Shown one piece after another: positions 16,255-24,470 of a stretch of DNA of 64,000 nucleotides (its first letter is position 1; every line of letters starts with the position of its first letter). Made by a program: the position numbers and the translations under genes. This stretch comes from Ilumatobacter fluminis (lineage in GTDB: Bacteria; Actinomycetota; Acidimicrobiia; Acidimicrobiales; Ilumatobacteraceae): contig NZ_SOAU01000001.1 in assembly GCF_004364865.1 (NCBI RefSeq), forward strand, positions 1,922,001 to 1,986,000, read 5' to 3'. Below the pieces are notes generated by a model. That model was not told where the DNA came from. It did not search any database and was given only the letters and a program-made list of their open reading frames with translations.

Positions 16255-17148
16255 TCAGACGTCCTCGAGGAGCCGCTTGGGATGCATGCCCCGGACGAAT
16301 CCCATGAAGGGCGGATGGATGCTGTAACCGAGGAGCCGCTGGATGTGCTCGGACGAGCGAGCGACTCGCTGCTTCGACACCGACAGTGAGAAGTTCTCCT
16401 GGGGACGGCACCAGGGACGGCAGTACTGGGCGGTGACGCACATCCGTGACCGGTCGGTGTGGTTGGCGCCGCCGCCGTGCCAGGTGGTGCCGAGGAAGAA
16501 CAGCATCGAGCCGGCGGGCATCACAGCCGGGATGGCCGTGGCTTGTTCTTCTTCGGTGGGGAAGTGGTCGTCCCAGCGATGGGAGCCGGGGATGACGACT
16601 GTGGCGCCGTTGTCGGCGGTGAAGTCGTCGATCGCGAAGATCGTGGCGGCGCCGAGCGGCGGTCGGGGGCGCGGCCAGGGGTAGAAGTTGTCGTCTGGGT
16701 GGAGACCCTGAGCGGATTCACCGGGGGCGATGTCGATCACCTGGAGTTGCGACAGCAGATAGTTGGGCTCGAACAGTTCGTCGAGCAGGCCGAGCGCCAG
16801 CGGGTGCTCGACGATGTCGTCAAGCACGTCGGTGTCATCGATCGGTGAGTAGAGGCGACGCGTGCGGTATCCCTCGAACGCGTTGCGCCCGCCTTCGTGG
16901 ACGAACAGCGGCTCGACCGACGAGCGGATCTCGGCGACCGTCGCAAGGTCGAGGACGTTCTCGACGATGGTGTACCCGTCGCGGTCGAGATCGTCGAGAC
17001 ACCGACGGAGCTGCCTCTGGTCGGTGCTCGGTTGTGAGCCGGCGGTCGAGCGGTACTTCTTGGCGTGGTCGCCGGACAGGTACGCGTTGCTCGCGGACGC
17101 AGCGTCGGTGGATGTGCTGACGGTCGCGGCGCGGGTGGTGTGGGTCAT
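16255..17148 (-). CDS. Phytanoyl-CoA dioxygenase (PhyH) family protein
   Basis: This 297-residue member of the Fe(II)/2-oxoglutarate dioxygenases has the metal ligands His150 and Asp152 in GLHPDDNF and a distal His224 in TTWHGGGANHTDRSR. An Arg in that last block is the likely 2-oxoglutarate contact. LDRDGYTIVENVLD near residue 55 is the usual PhyH N-terminal motif, and IPGSHRWDDHFP matches the PGSH segment. The family hydroxylates diverse lipids and small molecules; the substrate cannot be named. The ATG overlaps the stop of a TetR gene by four bases, so regulator and enzyme form one operon, probably controlled from 17663-17684. Confidence 0.9.
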   Translation of the reverse strand: MTHTTRAATVSTSTDAASASNAYLSGDHAKKYRSTAGSQPSTDQRQLRRCLDDLDRDGYTIVENVLDLATVAEIRSSVEPLFVHEGGRNAFEGYRTRRLYSPIDDTDVLDDIVEHPLALGLLDELFEPNYLLSQLQVIDIAPGESAQGLHPDDNFYPWPRPRPPLGAATIFAIDDFTADNGATVVIPGSHRWDDHFPTEEEQATAIPAVMPAGSMLFFLGTTWHGGGANHTDRSRMCVTAQYCRPWCRPQENFSLSVSKQRVARSSEHIQRLLGYSIHPPFMGFVRGMHPKRLLEDV

Positions 17149-17651
17149 CGTTCCTCCTGTCGTGAGGGTTCAGAGATGCGTGTGGCTCGAGCCTCGACCA
17201 GCGGGCGGGACATCTCGCGGTAGGTGACCGTGCCGAGAAGGTCGACGACCGTGGCCGTCGCATCGTCGAGTGATGCCCTGTCATGGGCGACCAGTTCGAT
17301 CATCCGCTCGACCGGGGCTGACAGGGCCCAGCGGCCCGGTTGTTCGGGGAGGCGGAGCAAGCCGTAGGCCATCACCCGGCAATCGCCGGGGTGTTCGTCC
17401 GCCCACGACTCCAGCGATGCCCGAAGATCGTCGACCGGATCGCCCGAGCCGACGACTCGATCGACGACCTCGTGCAAATGGGCGTCGATGGTGTCGAGAC
17501 ACGCTGCGTACAGGCCGTTCTTCGATCCGAAGTGATGCATCACGTTCGCTTTCGACACGCCGGCCGCGAGCGCAACCTCCGAGATCGAAACGCCGTCGAT
17601 CCCGCGGCGTGCGAAGAGTCCGAAGGCGACGTCGACGATGCGGGAGCGCAT
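17145..17651 (-). CDS. TetR family regulator of the PhyH operon
   Basis: The 168-residue protein has an N-terminal TetR helix-turn-helix: IVDVAFGLFARRGIDGVSIS followed by AGVSKANVMHHFGSKNGLY, with the K-x-x-x-x-HHF pattern of the recognition helix. The C-terminal domain, with WADEHPGDCRVMAYGLLR, is not assignable to a ligand class. The gene is first in a two-gene unit with phyH (ATGA overlap). A perfect 9-bp-arm palindrome starts 12 bases upstream of its ATG, so autoregulation is likely. Confidence 0.9.
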   Translation of the reverse strand: MRSRIVDVAFGLFARRGIDGVSISEVALAAGVSKANVMHHFGSKNGLYAACLDTIDAHLHEVVDRVVGSGDPVDDLRASLESWADEHPGDCRVMAYGLLRLPEQPGRWALSAPVERMIELVAHDRASLDDATATVVDLLGTVTYREMSRPLVEARATRISEPSRQEER

Positions 17652-17662
17652 GGCGACATCCT

Positions 17663-17684
17663 ACTGACCGAACGATCGGTCAGT
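17663..17684. promoter_or_regulatory. Probable TetR operator
   Basis: ACTGACCGA-ACGA-TCGGTCAGT is a perfect inverted repeat with 9-bp arms and a 4-bp centre, just upstream of the tetR-phyH pair. It resembles the TGACCGAxxxTCGGTCA type of TetR site. The next + strand gene starts at 17912, too far away to be an obvious co-target. Confidence 0.75.
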
Positions 17685-17911
17685 CAAGGTGTGCTTGAGT
17701 CACCCAGAGACGTCGTCGCTCGGTATCGCCCAACCGGGCGAATACGCCCGACCGCTCCAGTACGGCACGACTACGGCGCTACTGGTGCTCGGTATCGCCG
17801 AGGAGGGGCAAGTCTCGAGCATCGGCGAGGAGTCGGACGACGGGTGGCGAGACGAAGGGAGGCGTTGCCCGGCGCGGCACTAGTTTGTTCGTCGACGACG
17901 GGAGGGGAGCC

Positions 17912-18742
17912 GTGTACGAGGAGCTGACGACGCTGCGAGTCGACGTCGCCGACCGGGTGGCGGTGGCGACGATCGATGCGCCGCCGATCAATGTGATGAC
18001 GGTGCCGATGCTCGTCGACCTGATGCGGTTCGGAACAGCCGTCGCCGACGACGACGAGGTCGGCGTCGTCGTGTTCCGCAGCGCCGATCCCGACTTCTTC
18101 ATCGCTCACTTCGACGTCGAGTCGATCCTCGCCATGCCGACGGACGAGCCGGCGGAGCGGTCGGGTACGCCGAACGGGTTCCATCGGATGTGCGAGATCT
18201 ACCGCACGATGCCCAAGCCGACGATCGTCGAGATCGCCGGACGGGTCGGCGGCGGTGGGAACGAGTTCGCGATGGCCTGCGACATGCGGTTCGGGGCCGT
18301 CGGGCGAACGATCATCAACCAGATGGAAGTGCCGCTCGGCATCCTGCCCGGCGGTGGCGGAACTCAACGCCTGCCACGCCTCGTCGGGCGCGGCCGAGCC
18401 TTGGAGATCATCCTCGGCGGCATCGACGTCGATGCGGTGACCGCAGAGCGGTGGGGATTGCTCAACCGCGCACTCGCCCCCGACGAGCTGACGCCCTACG
18501 TCGACGGTCTCGCCCGTCGGATCGCCTCGTTCCCGCCCGAGGCCGTGGCGCTCGCCAAGGAGTCGGTCGGCAACGTCGACACCATGACCATGGCCGACGG
18601 TCTCGCGGAGGAGGCCCACCTCTTCGAGCGCACGTTGCGGATTCCGGGAACGGCCGAGCGGATGCGCAGCTTCCTCGAACGCGGCGGTCAGACACGTGAG
18701 ACCGAGCTGAACATCGCCGACGCGTCCGGTCCGTCGATCTGA
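17912..18742 (+). CDS. Enoyl-CoA hydratase/isomerase family protein
   Basis: This 276-residue crotonase-fold protein has the oxyanion-hole strand FRSADPDFFIAHFDVESI and the second backbone-NH segment GRVGGGGNEFAMACDMRFG. The downstream PLGILPGGGGTQRLPRLVGRGRALEIILGG block is diagnostic of the family. It acts on CoA thioesters, probably in fatty-acid or side-chain breakdown. The GTG at 17912 is preceded by a strong GGAGG at the right distance; a TTG at 17885 is unlikely. MenB-specific motifs are missing, so it is not the naphthoate synthase absent from this window. Confidence 0.88.
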   Translation: MYEELTTLRVDVADRVAVATIDAPPINVMTVPMLVDLMRFGTAVADDDEVGVVVFRSADPDFFIAHFDVESILAMPTDEPAERSGTPNGFHRMCEIYRTMPKPTIVEIAGRVGGGGNEFAMACDMRFGAVGRTIINQMEVPLGILPGGGGTQRLPRLVGRGRALEIILGGIDVDAVTAERWGLLNRALAPDELTPYVDGLARRIASFPPEAVALAKESVGNVDTMTMADGLAEEAHLFERTLRIPGTAERMRSFLERGGQTRETELNIADASGPSI

Positions 18743-18750
18743 CGTCGGGT

Positions 18751-19332
18751 TTGCGGATCGTGCGATTCACACAGCTCGGCGAGCAGATCACCGACCGTCC
18801 GGGCCCGGTCCGGTTGGTGGCGATCGACGGGCCGGGCGGTGCCGGGAAGTCGACGTTCGCCGCTCACCTCGCTGCCGCGCTCGACGATGCGCCCGTCGTC
18901 CACACCGATGACTTCGCCAGTTGGGAGGAGCCGATCGACTGGTGGCCACGGCTGCTCGAGCAGGTGATCGAGCCGTTGGCCGCCGGACGCGCCGCCCGTT
19001 ACCAGCGATACGACTGGGCGTCTCGGTCCCTCGCCGAGTGGCTCGAGGTCGAACCCCACCCCGTGGTGATCATCGAGGGCGTGAGCTCAGGCCGGTCCGA
19101 GTGGCGTCACCACCTGTCGTTCGTCGTGTGGATCGAGACGCCCCACGACGAGCGTCTGCGACGCGGTCTCGAACGCGACGGTGCCGACGCGCTCGACGAC
19201 TGGGAGCGATGGGGCGCCGCCGAAGACGCCCACTATGCAGCCGACCCGACGCGACCGATCGCCGACGTCGTCGTCGACGGCACCGTGCCGGTCGTCGCCG
19301 GCGAGTTCTCGGTGATCGAGTTGCCGCGCTGA
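18751..19332 (+). CDS. P-loop kinase, uridine-kinase-like
   Basis: The Walker A motif is GPGGAGKST at about 27-35 in a 193-residue protein. VVHTDDFASWEEPIDWWP follows, matching the DDF segment that binds substrate in uridine/cytidine and related small-molecule kinases. VVIIEGVSSGR is the Walker B-like strand. The fold matches the actinobacterial uridine-kinase-like P-loop NTPases. The true phosphoryl acceptor is not known. It lies 8 bases after the crotonase stop on the same strand. TTG at 18751 and GTG at 18760 are both possible starts. Confidence 0.8.
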   Translation: MRIVRFTQLGEQITDRPGPVRLVAIDGPGGAGKSTFAAHLAAALDDAPVVHTDDFASWEEPIDWWPRLLEQVIEPLAAGRAARYQRYDWASRSLAEWLEVEPHPVVIIEGVSSGRSEWRHHLSFVVWIETPHDERLRRGLERDGADALDDWERWGAAEDAHYAADPTRPIADVVVDGTVPVVAGEFSVIELPR

Positions 19333-19333
19333 T

Positions 19334-19996
19334 CTAGCGTCGCCAGAACACGTGGTGGACGACGCCGCTGGGGCTTGCCGTGGACTCGTGATGGAACCGG
19401 TCGTCGAGCTCGTCGGGCGAGTGCCAGAGTCGCTCACCCCGCCCGAGCTCGACCGGAACGACGGCGACGTGCAGGGTGTCGACGAGATCGGCGTCCAGGA
19501 ATTGTCGAACGGTCGCGACCCCACCACCGAGGCGGACGTCCTTGCCATTCGCAGCTGAGCGGGCCTGCTGCAGCGCCTCGGCAGGGGTGGCGTCGATGAA
19601 GTGGAACGTCGTGTCGTCGAGCGTGAAGCTCGGACGAGGATGGTGCGTGAGCACGAGCACGGGCGTGTGGAAGGGCGGTGAGTCACCCCACCAGCCGGTC
19701 CAGTCGTGGTTCGCCCACGGTCCGCGCTGCGGGCCGAACTTGTTCCGGCCCATGATCTCGGCTCCGATGCCGTGGTGGAAGTCGCGGACGAAATAGTCGT
19801 CGATGCCGCGGGTGCCGCCCGGTTCGGTGCGTCCTGGCCAGCTGGCGGTGGGAATCGCCCAGGCAGCGAGTGCGGTCGGGTCGGCGTGACCGAACGGTCG
19901 ATCGATGCTCTGTCCCTCGCCCGAGCCGAACCCGTCGGCCGACAGCATGAAGTTCTGCACCCGCAGCAGTTGTCCCATTCCGTGATTCTTGCTCAA
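19334..19996 (-). CDS. Dihydrofolate reductase family protein (RibD C-terminal domain)
   Basis: This 220-residue protein has the RibD_C/DHFR-like fold. It begins LLRVQNFMLSADGFGSGEG, where DHFR-family proteins have SLDGxxA. EIMGRNKFGP is the nucleotide-binding GRxT-like loop, VLTHHPRPSFTLDDTTFHFI follows, and NGKDVRLGGGVATVRQFLDADLVDTLHVAVVPV is the characteristic glycine-rich NADPH site. Members are NADPH-dependent reductases of mostly unknown substrate, distinct from FolA. Starts at 19996 and 19978 are possible. Its stop is one base from the convergent kinase gene. Confidence 0.85.
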   Translation of the reverse strand: MSKNHGMGQLLRVQNFMLSADGFGSGEGQSIDRPFGHADPTALAAWAIPTASWPGRTEPGGTRGIDDYFVRDFHHGIGAEIMGRNKFGPQRGPWANHDWTGWWGDSPPFHTPVLVLTHHPRPSFTLDDTTFHFIDATPAEALQQARSAANGKDVRLGGGVATVRQFLDADLVDTLHVAVVPVELGRGERLWHSPDELDDRFHHESTASPSGVVHHVFWRR

Positions 19997-20045
19997 CCGT
20001 GACTGGTCCGCCTCCGCCGCTTCGCCGCCGGCGAGTTCTCGCCCG

Positions 20046-21248
20046 TCAGGGGCGGATGAGGGCGCTGAGCATCGCCTGGAACTTGGCTTGGGTCTCGGCG
20101 AGTTCGCTCAGCGGATCGCTGTCGGCGACGATGCCGCCGCCGGCGACGAGGCGCGCCGACCGGCGATCGTCGGACAGCTCGGCGCAGCGCAGCGATACCG
20201 CCCAGCGGCCGTCGCCGTTGGCGTCGCACCAGCCGACGGTTCCGCCGTACACGCCACGCTCGAACCCTTCCACCTGTTCGATGAGCTCGATCGCGGCCTC
20301 CCTCGGGTGACCCCCCACGGCCGGTGTGGGCTGGAGCGCACGCACCAACTCGATCACGGTGGCGTGCGGCTTCGACAGCATGCCCTCGGCGCGTGAGCCG
20401 AGGTGCTGCACGTTGGCGACCTTGACGATCTCGGGCTCGGGCGCCCAGTCGAGGTAGCTGCAGAACGGGAGCAGGGTGTCGCGCACCATCTCGATCGCAG
20501 CGGCGTGCTCGATCCGGTTCTTCTCGCTGGCGTGCAACTCGGCGGCCAGCTTCGCGTCGAGTTCGTCGTCGCCGGTCGTGCGAGTGGTGCCGGCGAGCGG
20601 GAACGAGCTGACGACGCCTCCGTCGACCGCGACGAGCAACTCGGGCGACGCCCCGATGAACCCGTCGATCGAGAACCGGTGGCTCGAACCGAACGTCGCC
20701 TTCAACCGGCGGAGGACGGTGTGCACGTCGATCGGCCGATCGGCACGAACCTCGATGGGGCGAGCGATGACGGCCTTCTGCAGCGTGCCGGCGCGTACGG
20801 CGTCGCGAGCGGCGGCGACGGCAGCGAGATAGCGGTCGGTGTCGACGAGCGGCTCGATCGTCCAACTCGCTGACGTCGGCTCGGGCTCGACCTCGGGCAG
20901 GAGCGGTCCGGCATCCCGAACGTCGTCGTCGTCGATCTCGGTGATCCATTGGCGACCGTCGGCATCCTTGCCGACGACGACGGCCGGGACGATCAGTTCG
21001 GCGTCGGCGCCCGGTCGGAAGGGGAGTGCACCCAGCGCGATCGGCCCGTTGACGCCACCGGCCCGGTCGTCGTGCTCGACGGCGGCGAGGAACTCGACCG
21101 CCTCGTCGGCGGGCACGCGAGCTGCGACGCCACGACCGGCGAAGCCGACGCCGTCCCGCACGAACAGGTAGCCGTCACCTCGGGCCACGTCGTTGAGGTC
21201 GACCGGCCGGTCGACCACCTCGGCGAGCGGGCGCGAAACGGCGCGCAC
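20046..21248 (-). CDS. menF: Isochorismate synthase MenF
   Basis: This 400-residue chorismate-binding enzyme converts chorismate to isochorismate for menaquinone. The C-terminal two thirds hold the family blocks: VRAGTLQKAVIARPIEV (Lys as general base), FSIDGFIGASPELLVAV, FPLAGTTRTTGDDELDAKL, SEKNRIEHAAAIEMVRDTL, VQHLGSRAEGMLS, QPTPAVGGHPREAAIELI, and the C-terminal LVAGGGIVADSDPLSELAET with metal-binding glutamates. The GTG start lies one base after the menG stop (TGA-C-GTG), so menG-menF is one unit. An EntC-like siderophore role is possible, but pairing with menG favours menaquinone. Confidence 0.92.
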   Translation of the reverse strand: MRAVSRPLAEVVDRPVDLNDVARGDGYLFVRDGVGFAGRGVAARVPADEAVEFLAAVEHDDRAGGVNGPIALGALPFRPGADAELIVPAVVVGKDADGRQWITEIDDDDVRDAGPLLPEVEPEPTSASWTIEPLVDTDRYLAAVAAARDAVRAGTLQKAVIARPIEVRADRPIDVHTVLRRLKATFGSSHRFSIDGFIGASPELLVAVDGGVVSSFPLAGTTRTTGDDELDAKLAAELHASEKNRIEHAAAIEMVRDTLLPFCSYLDWAPEPEIVKVANVQHLGSRAEGMLSKPHATVIELVRALQPTPAVGGHPREAAIELIEQVEGFERGVYGGTVGWCDANGDGRWAVSLRCAELSDDRRSARLVAGGGIVADSDPLSELAETQAKFQAMLSALIRP

Positions 21249-21249
21249 G

Positions 21250-21957
21250 TCAGTTCCGGGTGCCGGTCAGCTGCTGGGTGAGGCCACCCGACAACAGTGC
21301 GTGCTTCGCGTCGGCGAAACCCGAGCGTTGCAGCATCGCCACCATCTCGTCGGGTTCGGGCAGGTACGCCACGCTCTTGGGGAGGTAGCGGTACGCCGGT
21401 CCGTTCGACAGTGCGGCGCCGATCTTCGGCACGACCTTGCCGAAGTAGATGTCGTTGCCGAACTTCAGCACCTTGTTGCGCGGCACGCCGACGTCGAGCA
21501 GGGCGATGCGGCCACCAGGTCGGACGACGCGAGCCAGCTCGTCGAAGAAGGCGCCGAGGTCGACCAGGTTGCGCAATGCGAAACCACAGATCACCCCGTC
21601 GACCGAGGCGTCGGGAACCGGCAGGTTCAAGATGTCGGCCTGCATGCGCGGGGCACCCGACCGGTCGGCAGCGAGCATGCCGTACGACAGGTCGACCGAG
21701 ATCGGCACGAGCCCTGCATCGCGCAGGTCGATGCACAGATCGCCGGTGCCCGACGCCAGGTCGAGCACGGTCGCACCGGCGGGCAGGGCGAGGTCGCGGA
21801 CGGTCTTGCGGCGCCAACGCACGTCGAGCCGGAACGTCATGATCCGGTTGACGAGGTCGTAGCGCGGGGCGATGGCATCGAACATGTCGCGCACCGCCGC
21901 CTTCTTCTCGTCGCCCTCGGGCAGGGTCTCGGTGTCCCACGAAGCAGGTTCGGTCAC
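21250..21957 (-). CDS. menG: Demethylmenaquinone methyltransferase MenG/UbiE
   Basis: This class I SAM-dependent methyltransferase performs the last step of menaquinone synthesis. The UbiE hallmarks are MFDAIAPRYDLVNRIMTF near residue 25-42, SAM motif I VLDLASGTGDL at 64-74, and GFALRNLVDLGAFFDELARVVRPGG with the RNL-D motif. The YFGKVVPKIGAAL and YRYLPKS blocks are also typical. It has 235 residues, the family norm, and starts with GTG. It is the first gene of a menG-menF pair and is divergent from an acyl-CoA dehydrogenase across 73 bases. Confidence 0.95.
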   Translation of the reverse strand: MTEPASWDTETLPEGDEKKAAVRDMFDAIAPRYDLVNRIMTFRLDVRWRRKTVRDLALPAGATVLDLASGTGDLCIDLRDAGLVPISVDLSYGMLAADRSGAPRMQADILNLPVPDASVDGVICGFALRNLVDLGAFFDELARVVRPGGRIALLDVGVPRNKVLKFGNDIYFGKVVPKIGAALSNGPAYRYLPKSVAYLPEPDEMVAMLQRSGFADAKHALLSGGLTQQLTGTRN

Positions 21958-21980
21958 GTCTCCCGAGGCTACCGAGCGCC

Positions 21981-22017
21981 CGACCGAGCACGGTTCGTCC
22001 GCTGTCTCACTCGGTCG
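21981..22017. promoter_or_regulatory. Inverted repeat between menG and an acyl-CoA dehydrogenase
   Basis: CGACCGAG (21981-21988) and CTCGGTCG (22010-22017) are exact reverse complements 21 bases apart, within the 73-base divergent interval. It could be an operator for either gene. An 8-bp match in G+C-rich DNA may also be chance. Confidence 0.3.
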
Positions 22018-22030
22018 TCAGACTCGACGG

Positions 22031-23251
22031 ATGATCGATTTCACGTTCCCACCCGAGGTCGAAGAGGTCCGGCTGAAGGTCCGCGAGTTCATGGACACCC
22101 GGGTCCGGCCGGCGTGGGAGGCGATCGATCAGGACAACCGCGACGAGGTCGTCAAGACGATCGTCGAACTCCGCAAGGAGGCCCACGACGACTGGGGCCT
22201 GTGGCTGCCCCACATGCCGCCCGAATGGGGCGGGATGGGGCTCGGGCCCACCGCCATGGCCGCCGTCAGCGCCGAAGCGTCGAAGGTCGGGATCGGCCCG
22301 TTCGTCATCAACGCCCAGGCCCCCGACGAAGGCAACCAGCACACCCTCCTGCACTGGGGCACCGACGAGCAGAAGGAGAAGTACCTCAAGCCGCTGTGCA
22401 ACGGAACCGCCCGCTCGTGCTTCGCCATGACCGAACCCGAGGTCGCCGGTTCCGATCCGACCCTGATCAAGACCTTCGCCTACCAGGACGGCGACGAGTG
22501 GGTCATCAACGGACACAAGTGGTTCATCTCCGGTGCCCGCGGCGCCAAGTTCGCGATGCTCGTCGCCCGCACCGAGGAAGACCCCGACATCCCGCAAGCC
22601 GCGAACTCGTGCTTCATCGTCGATCTGCCGTCGGAGGGCTGGAACGTCGTCCGCGACGTCCACACCATGTCGGGCGGACACAACCACTGCGAGATCCTCA
22701 TCGAAGACCTCCGGGTGCCGGCCGAGAACATGCTCGGCGGACGCGGTCAGGGACACCTGCTCGGCCAGTACCGGCTCGGACCCGCCCGACTCGCCCACTG
22801 CATGCGCTGGATCGGCCAGGCCGAGATCGCTCTCGACATGATGGTCGAGCGGGCCATGGAGCGCTACAGCCACGGCTCGATCCTCGCCGAGAAGCAAGGC
22901 ATCCAGTGGCTGATCAGCGACTCGGCCGTCGAGCTGTACCAGTGCAAGCTGATGGTGCTGCACGCCGCGTACCAGATCGAGCACGGCATGGACTTCACCG
23001 CCGTCGTGTCGATGGCGAAGCACTTCGTCGCCAACAGCCTGTGGCGGATCATCGACCGGGCGATCCAGGTGCACGGCGCACTCGGCTACTCGACCGACAC
23101 CCCGCTCGCCGGCATGCTGCAGCAGGCCCGCTGGGCCCGCTTCGCCGACGGCGCCGACGAGATCCACCAGATGCGCATCGCCCAGCGCACGATCGCCGCC
23201 TTCAACGACGACGGCACCACCAAGAAGGCGACCGGCAACCTGCCGCTCTGA
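22031..23251 (+). CDS. Acyl-CoA dehydrogenase
   Basis: This 406-residue flavoprotein of the acyl-CoA dehydrogenase family begins IDFTFPPEVEEVRLKVREFM, the N-terminal helical domain. The central blocks are CFAMTEPEVAGSDPTLIKTFA and WVINGHKWFISGA, where FAD and substrate bind. The C-terminal domain carries QVHGALGYSTDTPLAGMLQQARWARFADGADEIHQMRIAQRTI, matching the family's second signature. The ATG at 22031 fits the N-terminal alignment. It oxidises an acyl-CoA with an electron-transferring flavoprotein as acceptor; the chain specificity is unknown. The same-strand luciferase-like gene follows by 20 bases. Confidence 0.93.
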   Translation: MIDFTFPPEVEEVRLKVREFMDTRVRPAWEAIDQDNRDEVVKTIVELRKEAHDDWGLWLPHMPPEWGGMGLGPTAMAAVSAEASKVGIGPFVINAQAPDEGNQHTLLHWGTDEQKEKYLKPLCNGTARSCFAMTEPEVAGSDPTLIKTFAYQDGDEWVINGHKWFISGARGAKFAMLVARTEEDPDIPQAANSCFIVDLPSEGWNVVRDVHTMSGGHNHCEILIEDLRVPAENMLGGRGQGHLLGQYRLGPARLAHCMRWIGQAEIALDMMVERAMERYSHGSILAEKQGIQWLISDSAVELYQCKLMVLHAAYQIEHGMDFTAVVSMAKHFVANSLWRIIDRAIQVHGALGYSTDTPLAGMLQQARWARFADGADEIHQMRIAQRTIAAFNDDGTTKKATGNLPL

Positions 23252-23271
23252 CATGACGCGATGATGGCGTG

Positions 23272-24176
23272 ATGGAACTCGGCATTTCGCTCGCCTCGTT
23301 CACCGCCCGTCCCGGCGCCGGCGCGGCGCGCCATCTGGTCGCCATGGCGCGGGCCGCCGCCGACGGTGGGCTCGCCACGCTGTCACTCGGCGACCAGCAC
23401 CTCGTCGGGGCGGGTGCCGGCTACTTCCAGAACACACCCGCGCTCGGACGACTGCTGGCCGAGTGGTCGTCGACCGGTCGACCGGCCGGCTGCCTGTTCC
23501 TCCTGCCGATGTGGTCGCCCGTGCTCGTTGCCGAGCAGGTGGGCACGCTGGCGGCGCTCCACGACGGACCGTTCGTGGTGCAGACCGGCATCGGCGGGTC
23601 GCCGCACCAGTTTGCAGCACTGGGTGCGTCGACGGAGCACCGGGTGTCGGTGTTCGAGGAGGGCGTCCGCGTCGTGCAGGCGTTGCTGGCGGGGGAGACG
23701 GTGTCGAGCGAGCGGTTCGGCTTCACCGACGTGTCGATCGGCCTCGTCCCCGAACGACCGATCGAGTGGTGGATGGGAACCGCCAACCCCGCCGGGCTGC
23801 GTCGTGCCGCCAGGTTCGGGGCCGCGTGGTACGCGTTCCCGTCGGCCGACTCGGCGGTGTTCGACGAACACGCGGCCGTCTACCGGGAGGCGTGTGCCGA
23901 GTACGGCACCGAACCCCGCATCCACATGCGTCGCGACGTCATGGTGCTCGCCGATGGCGACGAGGCCGAACGGTTGGGGAGCGGCCTGATCGAACTCGGC
24001 TACCGGGGTCAGCAGCGCAACCAGATCGACTGCGGTACCCCCGACCAGGTCGCCGAGTCGCTGGCGGTGTGGGCCGAACGCGGTGTCGACCAGATCGTCA
24101 CCCGCACCATGGGAGCGAGCGACCCGACCTCGAGACGGTCCGGAACCTGGCCGCGGTCGCGCGGCTCCTTGCCTGA
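23272..24176 (+). CDS. LLM-class (F420-dependent type) oxidoreductase, frameshifted near its 3' end
   Basis: This is a luciferase-like TIM-barrel oxidoreductase: MELGISLASFT, VAEQVGTLAALHDGPFVVQTGIG and EWWMGTANPAGLRRAARFG match this family, whose actinobacterial members mostly use F420. The frame from the ATG at 23272 is normal until SDPT (24121-24129), then turns into Arg-rich nonsense running to 24438. Adding one base at about 24128 restores D-P-T-L-E-T-V-R-N-L-A-A-V-A-R-L-L-A and a stop at 24174-24176, giving about 302 residues. So there is a one-base loss at the end of the gene, either real or a sequence error. Its last barrel helix would be altered. Same strand as the dehydrogenase upstream. 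Confidence 0.85.
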
Positions 24177-24186
24177 CTCGACGCGT

Positions 24187-24366
24187 TCAGCGGCGGGAGC
24201 GGATGGTCTGGCCGAGCACGGCGCCGCCGATGGCGGCGAGGACCATGAAGCCGGCGTACCAGGCGTTCATCGCGTCGCCCCGGGCGCGGGCGATCATGCC
24301 GACCACGACCGCACCGGTCACGGCGACCCACACCACGAACAACCGGGAACGCGTGTCGACCTGCAC
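24187..24366 (-). CDS. Small two-helix membrane protein
   Basis: This is a 59-residue frame starting with GTG at 24366. It encodes MQVDTRSRLFVVWVAVTGAV and continues through two hydrophobic segments, about residues 9-26 and 36-52, joined by a short polar loop (ARARGDAMNAW) and ended by RSRR. The hydrophobic pattern and the basic flanks look like a real small membrane protein. The overlapping + strand frame is only the out-of-frame extension of the luciferase-like gene. Function unknown. It is convergent with the luciferase-like gene, ending 10 bases from its restored stop. Confidence 0.6.
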   Translation of the reverse strand: MQVDTRSRLFVVWVAVTGAVVVGMIARARGDAMNAWYAGFMVLAAIGGAVLGQTIRSRR

Positions 24367-24470
24367 GACGCGAGCCTGCCACGCCGGCGTCTTCGGTCGC
24401 GGCCGACCGCTGTGTCACACTGTTATCGCAGTCGGTGAGCGGCATCGGCTGCGGCGGAAAGGAATGTGAC

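Noticed and set aside
17912-18742. Assignment of the crotonase-fold gene as menB
   Set aside because: It lacks the MenB-specific active-site blocks and C-terminal motif, so it is a general enoyl-CoA hydratase/isomerase relative.
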